The notes below the pieces were generated by a model that was given only the letters and a program-made list of their open reading frames with translations, searched no databases and was not told the DNA's origin. DNA of 64,000 nucleotides. It comes from Myxococcota bacterium. GTDB taxonomy: Bacteria > Myxococcota > B64-G9. Positions 1-9,584 of the stretch are shown here, one piece after another. Every line of letters begins with the position of its first letter. Within the stretch, counting starts at the first letter, position 1. The position numbers were made by a program, and so were the translations under genes. The stretch covers positions 186,001 to 250,000 of the forward strand of contig JAKLGA010000001.1 in assembly GCA_022710975.1 (NCBI GenBank). The letters are read 5' to 3'.

Positions 1-1359
1 TCCACCCTGGACGACTACCAGGTGGGCGACGAGACCATGGAGGCGGAGGCCCTGCGCGGAGATCCGGCGACCCAGGTCCCGCCGGCCTCGGCCGAGCCCG
101 AGCTCCTGCCCTTCGAGGAGGAGGAGCAGGAGAACGAGTTCTTCCGCGGGGAGCCCGCGGCGACGCCGGTCGCGGGTCACGACGAGCTCGAGCCCGAGGA
201 CATGTCGGAGGAACCCGAAGTCGCGGAGGCCCAGCTCGACGCTGGCGCCGGACAGGCGGAGGCCGGGGACGCTCCTGGGCCGGGCCTGGAGGCGAACCTG
301 GAGGCGGATCTCGAGGAGCTGCCCTCGGCCTCGGCCGACGACGTCGATCTCCTCGACGCGGGCGAGGCGGCCGAAGTCGATCCGCCCTCGACCGAGTTGG
401 AGATGACGGTGCCCGGCGCGGGCGCGAGCGAGGCAGCGCCGCTCAGCTCGCTGGAGGAGGAGATCACCGGGCCGATGGGGTCCAGCCACCGGGCGCCCGC
501 GCCTCCGGTCGAGAGCGAGGAGGTGGGCGATCCGCTCGCGGACAGCCTGGAGGAGATCGACTTCTTCCTGGAGCAGAACCTGATCGACGAAGCCCGGGAC
601 GGCCTGGCCGCCCTGCGGGCCGAGCACCCTGGTCACGCGGGCGTGCTCGAGCGCCAGGCCAAGCTCGATCGGCTGCTGGCCGGCGAGTCGCAGGCCCCGG
701 CCGTGTCCCCGGAGGAGCTGTCCGACGGCTTCGACCTGGCGCAGGCCATCTCCGACGAGGTCGGGGGTGACACCTTCAGCGCGCCGATGACCGACGAGTT
801 CCAGTACTCGGTCGACGACGTGCTGTCCGAGTTCAAGAAGGGCGTGGCCAAGGTGGTGGCCAAGGAGGACTCGGCCACCCACTTCGATCTGGGCATCGCT
901 TACAAGGAGATGGGGCTCATCGACGACGCCATCGGGGAGTTCTCCCTGGCCGCGCAGGACGCGCACAAGCAGGTCGAGGCGCTCAGCATGGTGGGGCTGT
1001 GCCTGTCGGAGAAGGGCCAGTACAGCGACGCGATCAATCGGTTCAAGGACGCCCTGCACACCCCCGGGCTGGACGAGGAGAAGGCCACGGGCCTGTACTA
1101 CGAGATGGGCCTCGTGTACGAGCTGCTGCACGAGTCAGGCGAGGCGCTCTACTACTTCAAGAAGGTCTTCAAGCGCGATCCCAAGTTCCGCGATGTGGCC
1201 CAGCGGCTCAAGACCCTGGTCAAGGGGGCGGGCGCGGCCGGCGGCAAGGCCACGGGGGGCAACGGGGCGGAAGGCACCGAGGACGCGGCCGAGGACGCGG
1301 CCGGGCCCGGGCAGGGGACGCCCTCGGCGGGGAAGAAGGACAAGATCTCGTACATGTGA
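1..1359 (+). CDS. TPR-repeat protein, 5'-truncated by the window edge
   Basis: The reading frame is open from base 1, so the true start lies outside the window; 452 residues are visible. The first ~170 visible residues are a low-complexity acidic region rich in Glu, Asp, Ala and Pro. A short helical unit follows (around bases 540-660), then at least three TPR-like units between about bases 860 and 1210, with typical TPR residues in DLGIAYKEMGL, YYEMGLVYELL and ALYYFKKVF. The C-terminal tail is Gly/Ala-rich. It probably acts as a scaffold for protein contacts in the cytoplasm. An ExeA-type ATPase follows 21 bases downstream, so the two probably work together, possibly in an export or pilus process. 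No enzymatic domain is visible, and the exact family is not recognised. Confidence 0.8.
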   Translation, partial: STLDDYQVGDETMEAEALRGDPATQVPPASAEPELLPFEEEEQENEFFRGEPAATPVAGHDELEPEDMSEEPEVAEAQLDAGAGQAEAGDAPGPGLEANLEADLEELPSASADDVDLLDAGEAAEVDPPSTELEMTVPGAGASEAAPLSSLEEEITGPMGSSHRAPAPPVESEEVGDPLADSLEEIDFFLEQNLIDEARDGLAALRAEHPGHAGVLERQAKLDRLLAGESQAPAVSPEELSDGFDLAQAISDEVGGDTFSAPMTDEFQYSVDDVLSEFKKGVAKVVAKEDSATHFDLGIAYKEMGLIDDAIGEFSLAAQDAHKQVEALSMVGLCLSEKGQYSDAINRFKDALHTPGLDEEKATGLYYEMGLVYELLHESGEALYYFKKVFKRDPKFRDVAQRLKTLVKGAGAAGGKATGGNGAEGTEDAAEDAAGPGQGTPSAGKKDKISYM

Positions 1360-1380
1360 CGCGCGCGGCACGTGAGGCCC

Positions 1381-2352
1381 ATGAACTACCTGCAACACTT
1401 CCAGCTCAGCCAGGAGCCTTTCTCGAACGCGCCGGTCACGCGCTTCTACTACAACAGTGTCCAGCACTCCCAGGCCATGCTGCGGCTGATGTACGCCGTG
1501 GACAGCATGCGCGGCCTGGCGCTGTGCGTGGGTGACATCGGCGCGGGCAAGACCACGCTCGCGCGGCGCATGCTGGACCACATGCCCGAGGCGCAGTACG
1601 AGGCCGCGCTGCTGGTCATCATCCACTCGGGCATCACCGCGAGCTGGTTGCTCCGACGCATCGCGCTGCAGCTCGGCGTCCCCAGCCCGGCCGATGACAA
1701 GCTGGCGCTGCTCAGCCAGCTCTACCAGCGGCTGGTGGAGGTGTACGAGAAAGGCAAGCGCGCGGTCGTGCTGATCGACGAAGCCCAGATGCTGCAGACG
1801 CGCGAGATCATGGAGGAGTTCCGCGGGCTGCTCAACCTCGAGGTGCCCGAGCGCAAGCTGCTGTCCTTCGTGTTCTTCGGCCTGCCCGAGCTGGACCAGA
1901 ACCTGATGCTCGACCCGCCGCTGGCGCAGCGGGTGGCCCTGCGGTACAAGCTCGAGCCCTTCAACCAGGAATCCACCGAGGCCTACATCAAGCACCGGCT
2001 GCGCATGGCCGGCTCCAAGAAGATGCTGTTCACCAACCAGGCCGTGGAGGCCGCCCACCAGGCGAGCCGGGGCACGCCCCGGCTGATCAACACCCTGTGC
2101 GACAACTGCCTGTTCGAGGCCGCCGTGGCGCAGAAGCACGTGGTCGATCGCACCCTGGTCGAGCTGGCAGCCCGCAACCTGGGACTGCTGGAGGAGTCCC
2201 AGGTGAGCGAGTCGATCCGGGCCCGGCGCGAGGCGGGCATCCAGGCCCCCGGGGAGTCCACCGCCGGGCAGATCCTGGGCGCCGGCCGGGGCCGCCGGCC
2301 GGTGACCATGCAGGAGGTCGATAGCTTCCTTGACAGGTTCGGTAAGGTATAG
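1381..2352 (+). CDS. ExeA/GspA-type AAA ATPase
   Basis: A 323-residue P-loop ATPase. The N-terminus (MNYLQHFQLSQEPFSNAP) matches the usual start of ExeA-like proteins (short hydrophobic stretch, then a PF-N/S-P motif), so ATG 1381 is preferred over the in-frame GTG at 1372. Walker A is GDIGAGKTT (around residue 53) and Walker B is VVLIDEAQM (around residue 127). A GTPRLINTLCDNCL segment near residue 225 corresponds to the lid region of this family. ExeA proteins use ATP to help assemble secretin complexes through peptidoglycan, but this copy lacks the C-terminal peptidoglycan-binding domain of the classic protein, so its exact target is unknown. It sits directly behind a TPR gene, which suggests a two-gene unit. 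Confidence 0.85.
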   Translation: MNYLQHFQLSQEPFSNAPVTRFYYNSVQHSQAMLRLMYAVDSMRGLALCVGDIGAGKTTLARRMLDHMPEAQYEAALLVIIHSGITASWLLRRIALQLGVPSPADDKLALLSQLYQRLVEVYEKGKRAVVLIDEAQMLQTREIMEEFRGLLNLEVPERKLLSFVFFGLPELDQNLMLDPPLAQRVALRYKLEPFNQESTEAYIKHRLRMAGSKKMLFTNQAVEAAHQASRGTPRLINTLCDNCLFEAAVAQKHVVDRTLVELAARNLGLLEESQVSESIRARREAGIQAPGESTAGQILGAGRGRRPVTMQEVDSFLDRFGKV

Positions 2353-2419
2353 TAATCGCAAGCGTTGGCGGGCCGAGGCGGAGACGGCCCAGGAGGTGGT
2401 GCGCGGACGAGTTCGCTGC

Positions 2420-2491
2420 GCGGGTGTAATTCAGTGGTAGAATGCAAGCTTCCCAAGCTTGACGTCGTGGGTTCGAGCCCCATCACCCGCT
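2420..2491 (+). tRNA. tRNA-Gly (anticodon CCC)
   Basis: The full cloverleaf can be drawn by eye: acceptor stem 2420-2426 with 2484-2490 (GCGGGTG/CACCCGC), D arm 2429-2443 with a GG in the loop, anticodon stem 2445-2449 with 2457-2461, anticodon CCC at 2452-2454 in the loop TTCCCAA, and a T arm 2467-2483 with loop TTCGAGC. The discriminator base is T, as usual for bacterial tRNA-Gly. CCA is not encoded. A strong terminator follows 12 bases later. A TTGACA lies at 2330-2335 inside the end of the upstream gene, but the best-spaced -10 (TAATCG at 2353) is poor. Confidence 0.95.
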
Positions 2492-2503
2492 TCATGCTCC
2501 GCG

Positions 2504-2540
2504 AAAACCTCAATCGCCCACAGGGTGATTGAGGTTTTTT
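2504..2540 (+). terminator. Rho-independent terminator of tRNA-Gly
   Basis: AAAACCTCAATC pairs with GATTGAGGTTTT, and the stem continues inward through CGCCC/GGGTG to a 3-base loop (ACA at 2520-2522). It ends in a run of eight T. This is one of the clearest terminators in the window and lies 16 bases before the tamB start codon. Confidence 0.92.
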
Positions 2541-2555
2541 TTGTCGGGTGGGCTC

Positions 2556-5500
2556 GTGCGAAGCAAGCTCCGCATCTTCATCTCGATCCCGGTCCTGAGC
2601 ATCGTGCTGCTCCTCGTGGCGGCGGTCATCTTCCTCAAGAGCGACTACGCCGGCGAGCTGGCCTGCGGCATGCTGCGGGAGCGCGCGGGTGGCCAGCTCG
2701 GCGCCGAGGTGGAGATCACCCGCTGCGCCATCGAGCTGCTGCCGCCTGGTCTCGAGGCCAGCGAGGTCCACCTGGGCGATGGCCACGGCGGGCGGCTGCT
2801 GCAGGCCGCGGCGGTCCGCGTGGAGCTGGACTCCCTGTCGCTGCTGGTCGGGCGCCTGGCCATCGACCGCGTGGTGCTGCGCGAGCCGCGGGTCGTGCTC
2901 GTGCTGCGCGACGGCCGGCTGGCGAACCTGCCCTCGCCCCCACCGGCCGCAGGCGGCGAGGTCCCGGCGGCCCTGGCGCTCGAGAGGATCGAGATCGAAC
3001 ACGGGCAGGTGGATGTCCTGCTCGAGGGCTTCGGCATGCTCCACGCGCAGGAGGTGGCCGCGGTCGCGGAGGAGGGCGAGGAGGACGAGGCCGGCGCGTC
3101 CACCCGCGAGGTGAGCCTGGAGTTCGGCGGGGGCAGCCTGGACCTGGCCGGCGGGCTGGGGACCTCTCTCGCGCTCGGGCGCTTCCAGGCCGCGGCCGTG
3201 GTCGACTCGGCTGGCGTCGATCTGAAACGGCTGGCGCTGAAGGTGCACGAGCTCCACCTGGCGGCCCAGGGACGCGTGGACTTCCTCGCCGAGGGAGTGC
3301 GCCCCCGGCTCGGGCTGGCCATCCGCGGGTCCATGAGCCTGCTGAACCTGCTGCTGCCGATCATCCCGCCCATGCAGGGCCAGGTCGTGGTGAGCGCCGA
3401 CACGGATCTGGGCCCGAACGGCCTGGAGGCGCGCGGGGCGCTGGACGCCAAGGGCTACGGGGTGATGACCGCGACCCAGATCGACGTGACCACCCGCTTC
3501 CGGGTGGATCTGCGCGGGCTCAAGCTCGAGGGACTGCGGGCCACGAGCCCGGGCGGGACCGTGAGCGGCGAGGCGCACCTCGACTTCGACGAGAAGCTGG
3601 GCTTCGGTGGGAAGCTGACCCTCGAGCACGCCGAGCTGATCCCCTCGTTGGGCATGGGCGGGATCGACTTCCAGGTCATCGACCTCCACGGGCAGGGGGG
3701 CCTGGAGTTCAAGGGCCGGTTCATCGCCAAGCAGGGCGCCTGGGTGCGCGTCCAGGTGGACCTCGAGACCCGGCGCCTGGTGGTCCAGGCCGGCCCCGAC
3801 CTGGCGGCGGTGGTCCTGTCCGGGGGGCGGCTGCAGACCGAGGCGGTCTTCGACGGCCGGCAGGTGCGGTTCCCCGCGATCCGCTTCGAGAAGGGGGACA
3901 GCCTGCTGGAGGGCCAGGGCCGCATCGGCTTCCACGACGGCGCGGTCCAGGCCGCCTTGCACGCCGACCGCCTGCAGCTCGCCGACCTGGCGCCCATCGC
4001 CGGGTTGCGCGTGGCAGGAGAGGGGAACGCCCAGATCCAGGTGGCGGGCGCCTTCCCCCGGCCCCACCTCGACGCGCGGCTGGGCTTCCAGGGCGTGGTC
4101 ATCGAGGAGCGCAGCGTCGGGGCCGTGAGCGGGCACCTCATGCTGGACGGCGCCGACATGCAGCTCGAGCCGCTGGCGGTGTCCAACCGGGAGGGCACCC
4201 TGCAGGCCAGGGGACGCCTGGGCCTGCTGCCGCCCTACCCGGTGGACGCAGGCCTGGAGCTGGTGGCCGTACCGCTCGAGGTGCTCGTCTCGGCCGTGCG
4301 CGCGGGCCGGGTCCCCGAGGGGCTGCGCGGCAAGGTCGGCGGACGGGCGCAGGCCCGCGGCTCCTTGCTCCAGCCGGAGCTCGATTTCCAGGTGGCCTTC
4401 GCCGACCTGCAGGCGGGCGGGCTGGTGTTCGAGGAGGGCGGCGTCCTGGGCCGGCTCGCGCGGGGCGTCTGGCAGCTCGAGACGTTCGAGGCTCGCATGG
4501 GCAGCGGCTGGCTGTTCGCCAAGGGCAGCCTGAGCCAGGAGGCCGGCATCGATCTGGTGGGCTACTCCACCGGCCTGAAGGCCGACTCCTTCCGCACCCT
4601 GCTCCCCGCCGAGGCGGCCGTCGCGTTCCGCCTGGATCTCAACGCCAGCCTGCGCGGTCCGCTGCGCTCGCCTGCCTTCGAGGGCTGGGCCAAGCTGTAC
4701 GACACGCGCCTGGCGGGCGTGGAGCTGCCATCCTCGTTCGTGTCCGCGCGGGCCACGGCCGAGCGCGTGGACGTCACCGGGCGCTTCCTGGGGGATGCCG
4801 CCCACCTCGAGGGGCTGGCCGAGCTGACCACCGACCTGCCCTTCCGCGCCGAGCTTGGCTTCGCCACCGAGCTCGGCGGGAGGTTCCTGCCGCCCGCGCC
4901 GGACCAGCGTCCGGGCAAGCTGCAGCTCGCGGGCCGGGTGCAGGCACGCGGCCTGATGCTGCAGCCCGCGGGCATCGAGGCGGAGCTGTCCTTCGAGCAG
5001 GCGCTGCTGCGCTGGGGCAAGTTCCAGCTCCAGAACCGGGACGGGGTGCTGGCCACGCTGCGCCAGGGTCGGCTCCTGCTGCGCCGCTGCGGCCTGGTGG
5101 GCAGCGGCACCGATCTGGCGCTGGAGGGGCACCTCGATCCGCTCTCCGGACCACGCCTGGAGCTGTCGGGCGCTCTGGACGCCGGCCTGGCTGGACTGCT
5201 GCTCCCCTGGGTCGAGAGCGCGGTGGGCAAGGCCCACCTGCGGCTGGCGCTGGACGGCGCCTGGGCCGCGCCGCGGCTGACGGGCCGGCTGGACTTCGAG
5301 CTGGAGCGACTGCGCCTGAGCTTCCTGCCGCTGGATCTCGAGGCCAGCCGGGGGCACGTGCTGCTGCGGCCGGGCAGGCTCGAGGTGCCGCCCCTGAGCG
5401 GGCGGGCGGGCGGCGGCGAGTTCAGCCTGAGCGGCAGCCTCGGGCTGGGGGCCGCGGGCCTGGACAACCTGGCGCTCTCGGCCGAGCTGAGGCGGGTGCG

Positions 5501-6506
5501 GCTCGAGCTGTCGCACGACCTGTGGGGGGTGGGCAGCGGGGAGCTGCGTCTGCGCCGGGCCCGGGACGGGCTGCTGGAGCTCTCCGGCCAGGTGCGGATG
5601 CAGGAGGCGGTCTTCCGCGAGCACATCGCCCTGGTGCCCCTGGACCAGGGCGCCTTCCGCAGGCGGAGGGCGGCCCCGCGCACCTACGATCGCGCCCGCG
5701 AGGTCCTGTCCTTCGACGTGGGCCTGCGTTTCCCCGAGCGCCTGCGGGTCGATTACAACCTGGACCTGGTGGCGTTCCGGGCGCAGCTGGCCGGCAACCT
5801 GCAGCTCGTGGGCACCAACGAGCGCCTGGGGCTGCTGGGGGAGCTGGACGCCCTGGACGGGCAGGTCTCCTACCTGAGCAAGGACTTCGAGGTCTCCACC
5901 ACGCGCATCCAGTTCATCGATCCGCTCGCCATCCAGCCGCGCCTGGAGATCCGCGCCAGCCGGCCCGAGGTGGTGGACCGCGGCGACGAGGGCAAGGTCG
6001 CCTACCAGATCGAGCTGGGGTTGCTCGGCGAGGGGGACGACGTCCGCGTCAGCCTGACCAGCAACCCGTCCCTGGACGAGCGAGACATCATCACCCTGCT
6101 GTCGCTGGGGGTCACCAGCCGGGATCTCGAGACCTTCAAGGGCCAGGATCTGGTGGGCCTGGGCGGCGAGATCGTGCTGCGTTCGTTCAGGCTCGACGAG
6201 CGGCTGAGCCAGCTGTTCCCGTTCCCGCCCGACCTCATCCAGCCCAAGTACTTCAGGCTCCGCAGCCGGCTTTCGAAGAAGACGGCCTCGACCGCCCCGC
6301 GGCTCGAGGCCGGGGTGAAGCTCAAGGTGCTCAGCGATTCACTCGATCTGGACTACAGCCGCTCGCTGTACGACGAGACGGACCAGAGCCTGGACCTGAG
6401 CTACCGGCTGTCCCGGGGGGTGTCCACCCGTCTGGCCTGGGAGGATTCGGGCGACACGAACTTCGGCGATCTCGGCCTCGATCTGCGCTTCAACTGGGAG
6501 TGGTGA
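2556..6506 (+). CDS. tamB: Translocation and assembly module protein TamB
   Basis: A 1316-residue protein with one N-terminal membrane helix (residues about 7-28), then a long beta-rich body of the AsmA/TamB type and a C-terminal DUF490 domain, seen in the stretch around IELGLLGEGDDVRVSLTSNP and DIITLLSLGVTSRD. TamB spans the periplasm from the inner membrane and works with TamA to insert outer-membrane proteins or move lipids. GTG 2556 is chosen because the in-frame TTG at 2529 lies inside the terminator hairpin; a purine-rich GGGTGGG sits at 2546-2552. tamA starts one base after its stop, the usual tamB-tamA pairing although here in the order B-A. Length is in the normal range. Confidence 0.9.
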   Translation: MRSKLRIFISIPVLSIVLLLVAAVIFLKSDYAGELACGMLRERAGGQLGAEVEITRCAIELLPPGLEASEVHLGDGHGGRLLQAAAVRVELDSLSLLVGRLAIDRVVLREPRVVLVLRDGRLANLPSPPPAAGGEVPAALALERIEIEHGQVDVLLEGFGMLHAQEVAAVAEEGEEDEAGASTREVSLEFGGGSLDLAGGLGTSLALGRFQAAAVVDSAGVDLKRLALKVHELHLAAQGRVDFLAEGVRPRLGLAIRGSMSLLNLLLPIIPPMQGQVVVSADTDLGPNGLEARGALDAKGYGVMTATQIDVTTRFRVDLRGLKLEGLRATSPGGTVSGEAHLDFDEKLGFGGKLTLEHAELIPSLGMGGIDFQVIDLHGQGGLEFKGRFIAKQGAWVRVQVDLETRRLVVQAGPDLAAVVLSGGRLQTEAVFDGRQVRFPAIRFEKGDSLLEGQGRIGFHDGAVQAALHADRLQLADLAPIAGLRVAGEGNAQIQVAGAFPRPHLDARLGFQGVVIEERSVGAVSGHLMLDGADMQLEPLAVSNREGTLQARGRLGLLPPYPVDAGLELVAVPLEVLVSAVRAGRVPEGLRGKVGGRAQARGSLLQPELDFQVAFADLQAGGLVFEEGGVLGRLARGVWQLETFEARMGSGWLFAKGSLSQEAGIDLVGYSTGLKADSFRTLLPAEAAVAFRLDLNASLRGPLRSPAFEGWAKLYDTRLAGVELPSSFVSARATAERVDVTGRFLGDAAHLEGLAELTTDLPFRAELGFATELGGRFLPPAPDQRPGKLQLAGRVQARGLMLQPAGIEAELSFEQALLRWGKFQLQNRDGVLATLRQGRLLLRRCGLVGSGTDLALEGHLDPLSGPRLELSGALDAGLAGLLLPWVESAVGKAHLRLALDGAWAAPRLTGRLDFELERLRLSFLPLDLEASRGHVLLRPGRLEVPPLSGRAGGGEFSLSGSLGLGAAGLDNLALSAELRRVRLELSHDLWGVGSGELRLRRARDGLLELSGQVRMQEAVFREHIALVPLDQGAFRRRRAAPRTYDRAREVLSFDVGLRFPERLRVDYNLDLVAFRAQLAGNLQLVGTNERLGLLGELDALDGQVSYLSKDFEVSTTRIQFIDPLAIQPRLEIRASRPEVVDRGDEGKVAYQIELGLLGEGDDVRVSLTSNPSLDERDIITLLSLGVTSRDLETFKGQDLVGLGGEIVLRSFRLDERLSQLFPFPPDLIQPKYFRLRSRLSKKTASTAPRLEAGVKLKVLSDSLDLDYSRSLYDETDQSLDLSYRLSRGVSTRLAWEDSGDTNFGDLGLDLRFNWEW

Positions 6507-6507
6507 G

Positions 6508-9500
6508 GTGACGGCGAGACGGACCCCAGCCTGGATGGGTGCCTGGCCAGCGGCAGTCGCGCTGCTGGCGACGGTCCTCGCCAGCGCGGGGCCCGCGCGG
6601 GCCGGCGAACCCGCCGACTTCGTCGGCCGGCCGGTGGCCGCGGTGCGCGTGGAGGGCGGCGAGCTGCCCGAGGCGGAGGCGCTCGGCTACCTGGATGTGC
6701 GACCCGGGGAGCGGCTGAGCCTGGCCGCCGTGCGCCGCTCGCTCAAGCTGCTGTACCAGCTGGGCCTGTTCGGGCAGGTGCGGGCCACGGCCCGGCCGGC
6801 GGCGGACGGCGAGGGGGTCGAGGTCACCTTCCAGCTCCAGCCCAAGGTGCGGGTGCGCAAGCTCTCGGTCGTCGGCGCCGTGGCCATCCCGGAGGACGAT
6901 CTGCTGCGCCTGAGCCGGCTGCAGCGGGGAGAGGAGTACGACCACTGGAAGCTGCAGGCCTCGGCGGCCGACATGCTCGCGCTGGCGCGCCGTCGCGGTT
7001 ACCGGGCGGCGCGCATCGTCTCCACCGCCGAGCAGGACGGGGAGCGCGACGTGCGGGTCAGCTTCTTCGTCCAGGAGGGGGAGCCCACCCGGGTCGCGCG
7101 CGTGGAGCTGCGCGGTGAGACGGGCCTGTCCGCGGCCCGCCTGCTGGGGCAGCTGGCGCTCGGGCCGGGGGATGTCCTGGATGTCGAGGCGGTCGAGGCG
7201 GCCCGCGATCGCCTGCTCGCCTACCTGCGCCGCGCGGGGTTCCTCACCGCCCGGGTGGAGGTGCCGCGCTTGCGCGGCGAGCGCAGCGCGAGCGCCGAGG
7301 TCGTCGTGCTGGAGGTGGCCGCCGGGCCGAGGGTCAGCCTGGCCGTCGAGGGGGCCACCCGTTTCCGCGCGCGGCGGCTGCTGGAGGAGGTGGACCTGGA
7401 GGAGGGCTTCGGCCTGGCGGCCTTCCAGCTGCGCGACCAGGCCGAGCGCATCGCGGAGTTCTACCGCCGCCACGGCCACGCCCGGGTGCAGGTCGTGCCG
7501 CGGCTGGCGCGGGACGAGGCCCGGCGCGAGGCGCGGGTGACCTTCCTGGTGGAGGAGGGGCCCCGGGTGGAGGTCGCGCAGGTCACCTTCGACGGCAACC
7601 ACGCCTTCTCCGACGGCGAGCTGCGGGCGTACATCGACGACGCCATGCTGGAGGCCATCCCGCAGCCGCTGGCCGCTCAGCCCGTGGACCCCGGCGACCT
7701 GGACAACCTGGGGGGTGGCCACCCGCCGACGCAGCCTGCCCGCCGGACCGACCGGCCGCAGGGCTTCTGGTTCGAGCTGCGGCCGGAGACCATCTTCCTG
7801 CGCGAGCCCTACCTGGCGGGCCTGCGCGCCATCGCCGATCTGTACCGCAGCCAGGGCTACCTCGAGGCCGAGGTGGGACCGCCGCTGCTGTCCTACGACC
7901 CCGTGGACGGTCGGCTGTTCGTGGACGTGCCCGTGCGCGAGGGGCCCCAGACCCGGGTCGAGTCGGTGACCTTCGAGGGCAACCAGACCGTGGCCAGCCA
8001 GGTCTTGCTCGGCGTCACCGAGGCCGCGGCCCGCCCGGTGCGGCCGGGCATGCCCCTGGACGGGCTGGCCATCGAGGAGCTGCGCCGCGTGCTGCAGAAG
8101 CACTACACCGCGCGCGGCTTCGCCTTCTGCCAGGTGGAGCCCGAGCTGGTGTTCTCGGAGGATCGCAGCCTGGCGGAGGTGCGGTACCGCTTCCAGGAGG
8201 GACCCCAGGTGCGGGTGGGCCGGGTGCTGGTGCAGGGCAACCTGGTCACCGAGCGGACGGTCTTCGACCACCTGCTGTCCGTCGCCCCGGGGGCGCTGTT
8301 CACCCCAGCGCGCGTGCAGGCCAGCCGGGAGGATCTGCTGGATCTGGGGGTGTTCTCCAGCGCCGAGCTCAAGCTGCTCGATCCGGATGAGCCCGCGGGA
8401 ATCAAGGACGTCGCGGTGCAGGTGCGCGAGCGCGTGTCCAACGCCATGACCATCAGCCCGGGCCTGTCCTCCGGCGAGGGCGTGCGCCTGGCGCTGGAGT
8501 ACACCCACCGCAACCTGGCCGGCTACGCGATCGAGTCGGTCAACCGCGCCAAGGTCAACTACCAGGTGTTCTACCCCCTGCTCGGCGACGCGCTGGCGGA
8601 TCGGCTGCGCGAGCTCAGCTTCTTCGAGGGGCTGGAGTGGTCGCTGATCTCCGGCCTGCACTGGCCGAAGATGTGGTGGGTCGGACGCAACGTGACCGGC
8701 CGCCTGGATCTGCTGGGCCTGCACGAGATCAACCCCTCCTACGAGCTGACCAAGGTCTCGTTCACCCCGGGGCTGGACTTCAAGCTGCTCGAGGACCTGT
8801 CCCTGAACCTGGCGATGGAGCTGGAGTACAACAGCCTGGTGTGCCCCTTCGGCGCCGACTCGCCCTGCGGCGGCGCCACCGGCGAGGCCTGGCTGCGCTA
8901 CGACGAGGGGTCGCTGCTGCTGCTGGCGCTGCGCCCGGAGGTCTCCTGGGACCGCCGTGACAACCCCTTCAACCCGCGCGAGGGCTGGTTCGTCAGCCTG
9001 CGCACGGAGCTGGCCAAGAGCCTGCAGGCCGCGGGCCAGGTCTTCTACCTCAAGCTCGACGGCCAGCTGTCGGGCTACATCCCGCTGGGCCGGCTGGTGA
9101 CGCTGGCCCTGCTGCTGCGGGCCGGGGTGGTCGTCCACCTGCTCGATGACTCGCGCACTCCGTCCCACAAGCTGTTCTACCTGGGGGGGCGCAACAGCGT
9201 GCGCGGCTTCCCCGAGGATCAGCTCATCCCCGCCGACCTCGGCGAGCCGTGCATCGAGGGCACCACCCTGGACGGCGCGCGGACGTGCGTGTCTCCAGGC
9301 GGCAATGCGTTCCTGCTGCTCAAGGGGGAGCTGCGCTTCCCCCTGTGGCCGGGCCGGCTGGACGGGGCCGTGTTCCTGGACGCGGGCAACCTGTGGCAGG
9401 AGCTCAAGAGCTTCCGGCCCTACCTGCTGCGCCCCGCCGCGGGTTTCGGGCTGCGGCTGGTGACGCCGCTCGGGCCGGTGGCCTTCGATCTGGGCGTGAA

Positions 9501-9567
9501 CCTGTTGCCGGACGAGGCGCGGGCCGAGGCGCCCTGGAGCTTCCACTTCAACGTGGGTGTCTTCTGA
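6508..9567 (+). CDS. tamA: Omp85-family outer-membrane assembly protein TamA
   Basis: A 1019-residue BamA/TamA-superfamily protein. It has a signal peptide with a hydrophobic core (AVALLATVLASAGPARAGEP), several POTRA domains over roughly residues 30-600 and a C-terminal 16-strand barrel. The barrel carries the hallmark loop-6 segment GGRNSVRGF (around residue 895) and the LDAGNLW strand near residue 955. Length exceeds E. coli TamA (about 577), because of extra POTRA units and a Pro-rich linker near residues 390-415. GTG 6508 overlaps nothing and follows the tamB stop by one base, so the two are translationally coupled. It inserts outer-membrane proteins with TamB; a second BamA is also possible, but the tamB neighbour favours TamA. 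Confidence 0.9.
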   Translation: MTARRTPAWMGAWPAAVALLATVLASAGPARAGEPADFVGRPVAAVRVEGGELPEAEALGYLDVRPGERLSLAAVRRSLKLLYQLGLFGQVRATARPAADGEGVEVTFQLQPKVRVRKLSVVGAVAIPEDDLLRLSRLQRGEEYDHWKLQASAADMLALARRRGYRAARIVSTAEQDGERDVRVSFFVQEGEPTRVARVELRGETGLSAARLLGQLALGPGDVLDVEAVEAARDRLLAYLRRAGFLTARVEVPRLRGERSASAEVVVLEVAAGPRVSLAVEGATRFRARRLLEEVDLEEGFGLAAFQLRDQAERIAEFYRRHGHARVQVVPRLARDEARREARVTFLVEEGPRVEVAQVTFDGNHAFSDGELRAYIDDAMLEAIPQPLAAQPVDPGDLDNLGGGHPPTQPARRTDRPQGFWFELRPETIFLREPYLAGLRAIADLYRSQGYLEAEVGPPLLSYDPVDGRLFVDVPVREGPQTRVESVTFEGNQTVASQVLLGVTEAAARPVRPGMPLDGLAIEELRRVLQKHYTARGFAFCQVEPELVFSEDRSLAEVRYRFQEGPQVRVGRVLVQGNLVTERTVFDHLLSVAPGALFTPARVQASREDLLDLGVFSSAELKLLDPDEPAGIKDVAVQVRERVSNAMTISPGLSSGEGVRLALEYTHRNLAGYAIESVNRAKVNYQVFYPLLGDALADRLRELSFFEGLEWSLISGLHWPKMWWVGRNVTGRLDLLGLHEINPSYELTKVSFTPGLDFKLLEDLSLNLAMELEYNSLVCPFGADSPCGGATGEAWLRYDEGSLLLLALRPEVSWDRRDNPFNPREGWFVSLRTELAKSLQAAGQVFYLKLDGQLSGYIPLGRLVTLALLLRAGVVVHLLDDSRTPSHKLFYLGGRNSVRGFPEDQLIPADLGEPCIEGTTLDGARTCVSPGGNAFLLLKGELRFPLWPGRLDGAVFLDAGNLWQELKSFRPYLLRPAAGFGLRLVTPLGPVAFDLGVNLLPDEARAEAPWSFHFNVGVF

Positions 9568-9584
9568 TCCCGAGGGGGTGGCGC

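Noticed and set aside
2330-2353. TTGACA plus TATAGT as a tRNA promoter
   Set aside because: The gap between them is only 12 bases, too short for sigma70; a 17-base alternative has a poor -10.
1983-5624. Long antisense open frame opposite tamB
   Set aside because: Shadow frame: no motifs, no start context, and tamB on the other strand is well supported.
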